Origin: an uncultured Spartobacteria bacterium | GTDB lineage: Bacteria; Verrucomicrobiota; Verrucomicrobiia; Chthoniobacterales; Terrimicrobiaceae | Assembly: GCA_903915315.1 (NCBI GenBank) | Contig: CAIWSO010000377.1 | Location: 1 to 11,720, forward strand | Reading direction: 5' to 3' | DNA: 11,720 nt | Part shown: positions 10,238-11,720 of the stretch, one piece after another | Position numbering within the stretch: position 1 is the first letter of the stretch | Layout of the letters: each line of letters starts with the position of its first letter | Notes under the pieces: generated by a model | Told to the model about the DNA's origin: nothing | Database searches by the model: none | The model's input: only the letters and a program-made list of their open reading frames with translations | Made by a program: the position numbers and the translations under genes

Positions 10238-11720
10238 TTAGAGTTGCTGAGGGATTTTCTCGAGCGTGTAGCACTCGATGATGTCCTCAGGCAGATATTC
10301 TGAAAAGTCGCCCAACTTAATACCGCATTCAAGTCCAGCGCGAACCTCTTTGACGTCATCCGCGAAACGCTTGAGCGTGGCGAGGCCTCCGTCGTAGATG
10401 GGTTGGCGGCGTCGAAGCACGCGGGCTCGGGCTGTGCGAGCAATGCGACCGTCGAGTACCATGCAACCTGCCACACGACCCTTGGTGAGATCGAATACCT
10501 GACGAACCTCGGCATGGCCGATGATCGCTTCGCGCAATTCTGGCGAAAGCAAGCCGCTCATCGATTCACGAATCTGGTCGATCAACTCATAAATGATGCT
10601 GTAGAGCTTGATTTGAACACCTTCGCGCTTGGCTGCTTGGGCTGCGGTATTCTCGGTTTTTGTGTTAAAGCCGATGATCACTGCATTCGAAGCGCTGCTC
10701 AGCATGACGTCGGATTCCGTGATCGGGCCGACGGCAGAGTGGATAATGTCGAGAGTGATCTTTTTCTGCGGGATGTCCTTGAGGGATCCTGTAACCGCTT
10801 CCAGTGAGCCTTGAACATCACACTTGAGGATGATCTTGAGTGTGGGTTTGGCATCGGAAGCCAGGTTGGCAAAGAGGTTTTCCAAAGTCGTGCGCTGGGC
10901 GCCGGACAACTTGGTATCACGGGAGTCTGCAATGCGTTCTTCACTGAGGATGCGGGCTGACTTCTCCGACTCCATGACCACAAGCTCATCGCCGGCATTG
11001 GGCAGTCCGCTGATGCCGAGGACTCTCACCGGCATGGATGGACCGGCTTCTTTGACTGGCTTGCCGAGGTCGTTGATGAGTTGTTTGACTTTTCCCCAAT
11101 AGTTTCCGCAGATGAACACGTCGCCCAAGCGAAGGGTCCCCATACGGACGATCACAGTCACGGTCGGGCCACGGCCTTGCTCGACCTGGGCCTCGATCAC
11201 ACTGCATCGGGCATCCACCGTTTCGCTGGATTTGAGCTCCAGCATTTCCGCCTCGAGAAGCATGAGATCGAGAAGTTCATTGATTCCGGTGCCTTTTGTG
11301 GCACTCACGGGAACGCAAATCGTATCGCCACCCCAATCTTCAGGAGTGAGTCCGCGTTCTTGGAGTTGCTTCTTCACGCGGTCGGGGTTGGCACTGGCGA
11401 GATCGATTTTGTTGATCGCGATGACGATTTTCACCTTCGCCGCCTTGGCGTGCGAGATGGCCTCGATGGTTTGAGGCATAAGCCCATCGTCGGCTGCGAC
11501 AACGATAACGGCAATATCCGTAACGTTTGCACCGCGTGCTCGCATCGCTGTGAAAGCGGCGTGGCCGGGAGTGTCCAAAAATGTGATGGAGTGACCATTG
11601 CGATTAACGCTATAAGCTCCGATGTGCTGCGTGATTCCGCCAGCTTCACCGGCGGCGACGCGAGTTTTGCGAATGGCGTCAATCAGTGAGGTCTTGCCGT
11701 GATCAACGTGACCCATGAAA
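10238..11720 (-). CDS. infB: Translation initiation factor IF-2, partial (N-terminus beyond the window)
   Basis: IF-2 is the GTPase that brings fMet-tRNA to the 30S subunit and promotes 50S joining. The window holds the last 494 codons. The reading frame continues through the window edge, with TTC (Phe) preceding the Met of the P-loop, as expected for the V-T-x-M-G-H-V-D-H-G-K-T context. That Met is therefore internal, not the start. Numbered from it, the G domain shows GHVDHGKT (2-9), switch I GITQHIGA (27-34), DTPGHAAF (48-55), NKID (102-105) and SATKG (138-142). Domain II, domain III and the fMet-tRNA-binding C-terminal domain follow, the last ending EKIPQQL. The N-terminal region, variable in length in this family, is missing only because of the window boundary. 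It is the most upstream gene visible of the minus-strand run; nusA commonly lies before it in bacteria. Confidence 0.98.
   Translation of the reverse strand, partial: FMGHVDHGKTSLIDAIRKTRVAAGEAGGITQHIGAYSVNRNGHSITFLDTPGHAAFTAMRARGANVTDIAVIVVAADDGLMPQTIEAISHAKAAKVKIVIAINKIDLASANPDRVKKQLQERGLTPEDWGGDTICVPVSATKGTGINELLDLMLLEAEMLELKSSETVDARCSVIEAQVEQGRGPTVTVIVRMGTLRLGDVFICGNYWGKVKQLINDLGKPVKEAGPSMPVRVLGISGLPNAGDELVVMESEKSARILSEERIADSRDTKLSGAQRTTLENLFANLASDAKPTLKIILKCDVQGSLEAVTGSLKDIPQKKITLDIIHSAVGPITESDVMLSSASNAVIIGFNTKTENTAAQAAKREGVQIKLYSIIYELIDQIRESMSGLLSPELREAIIGHAEVRQVFDLTKGRVAGCMVLDGRIARTARARVLRRRQPIYDGGLATLKRFADDVKEVRAGLECGIKLGDFSEYLPEDIIECYTLEKIPQQL

Noticed and set aside
11081..11689. A 202-codon plus-strand frame antisense to infB
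   Set aside because: IF-2 motifs are unmistakable on the minus strand, and the antisense product is His/Asp-rich without a recognisable domain.
1..11720. tRNA, rRNA, CRISPR, insertion sequence or prophage elements
   Set aside because: No cloverleaf, repeat-spacer pattern, transposase, terminal inverted repeats or phage proteins were seen; genes are tightly packed and housekeeping in character.

Overview
The window looks like a chromosomal segment of a Gram-negative-type bacterium of moderate to high GC. My best guess is Verrucomicrobiota or a relative in the PVC group. That rests on protein style, sparse Shine-Dalgarno sequences, and a CACAGAG-type intergenic repeat of the kind I associate with such genomes. 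It is an inference, not a proven assignment.

Layout. At the left edge (1-68, minus strand) is the 5' end of a divergent gene that resembles the N-terminus of DtxR/MntR-type metal-dependent repressors. A 118-base divergent intergenic region follows, then pyrG (CTP synthase) at 187-1788 on the plus strand. A short convergent spacer (1789-1867) carries the CACAGAG repeat. Everything from 1868 to the right edge is one unbroken minus-strand run. In transcription order it is infB (5' end cut off by the window), rbfA, nrnA-like DHH phosphoesterase, truB, ribF, a circularly permuted ATP-grasp/alpha-E fusion protein, a transglutaminase-like protein, a short-chain dehydrogenase/reductase, and a long-chain polyprenyl diphosphate synthase.

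How the genes fit together. infB-rbfA-nrnA-truB-ribF is the widespread bacterial translation and ribosome-maturation cluster. It supplies initiation factor 2, a 30S maturation factor, a nanoRNase/pAp phosphatase, the tRNA psi55 synthase and FMN/FAD synthesis. From rbfA to the ATP-grasp gene each junction overlaps (20 nt, 23 nt, a TGATG and an ATGA), which suggests translational coupling. The unusual part is that the cluster continues, through the ATGA overlap, into a two-gene module. That module is a fused circularly permuted ATP-grasp plus alpha-E protein and a transglutaminase-like protein. Comparative genomics has predicted this combination to be a peptide ligation/cleavage or peptide-tag system, and its chemistry is still poorly defined. 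An SDR and a polyprenyl synthase close the run. The module is the best candidate here for poorly described biology; the other genes are conserved housekeeping genes. I saw no rRNA, tRNA, CRISPR array, insertion sequence or phage gene. No stretch longer than about 120 bases lacks a gene.
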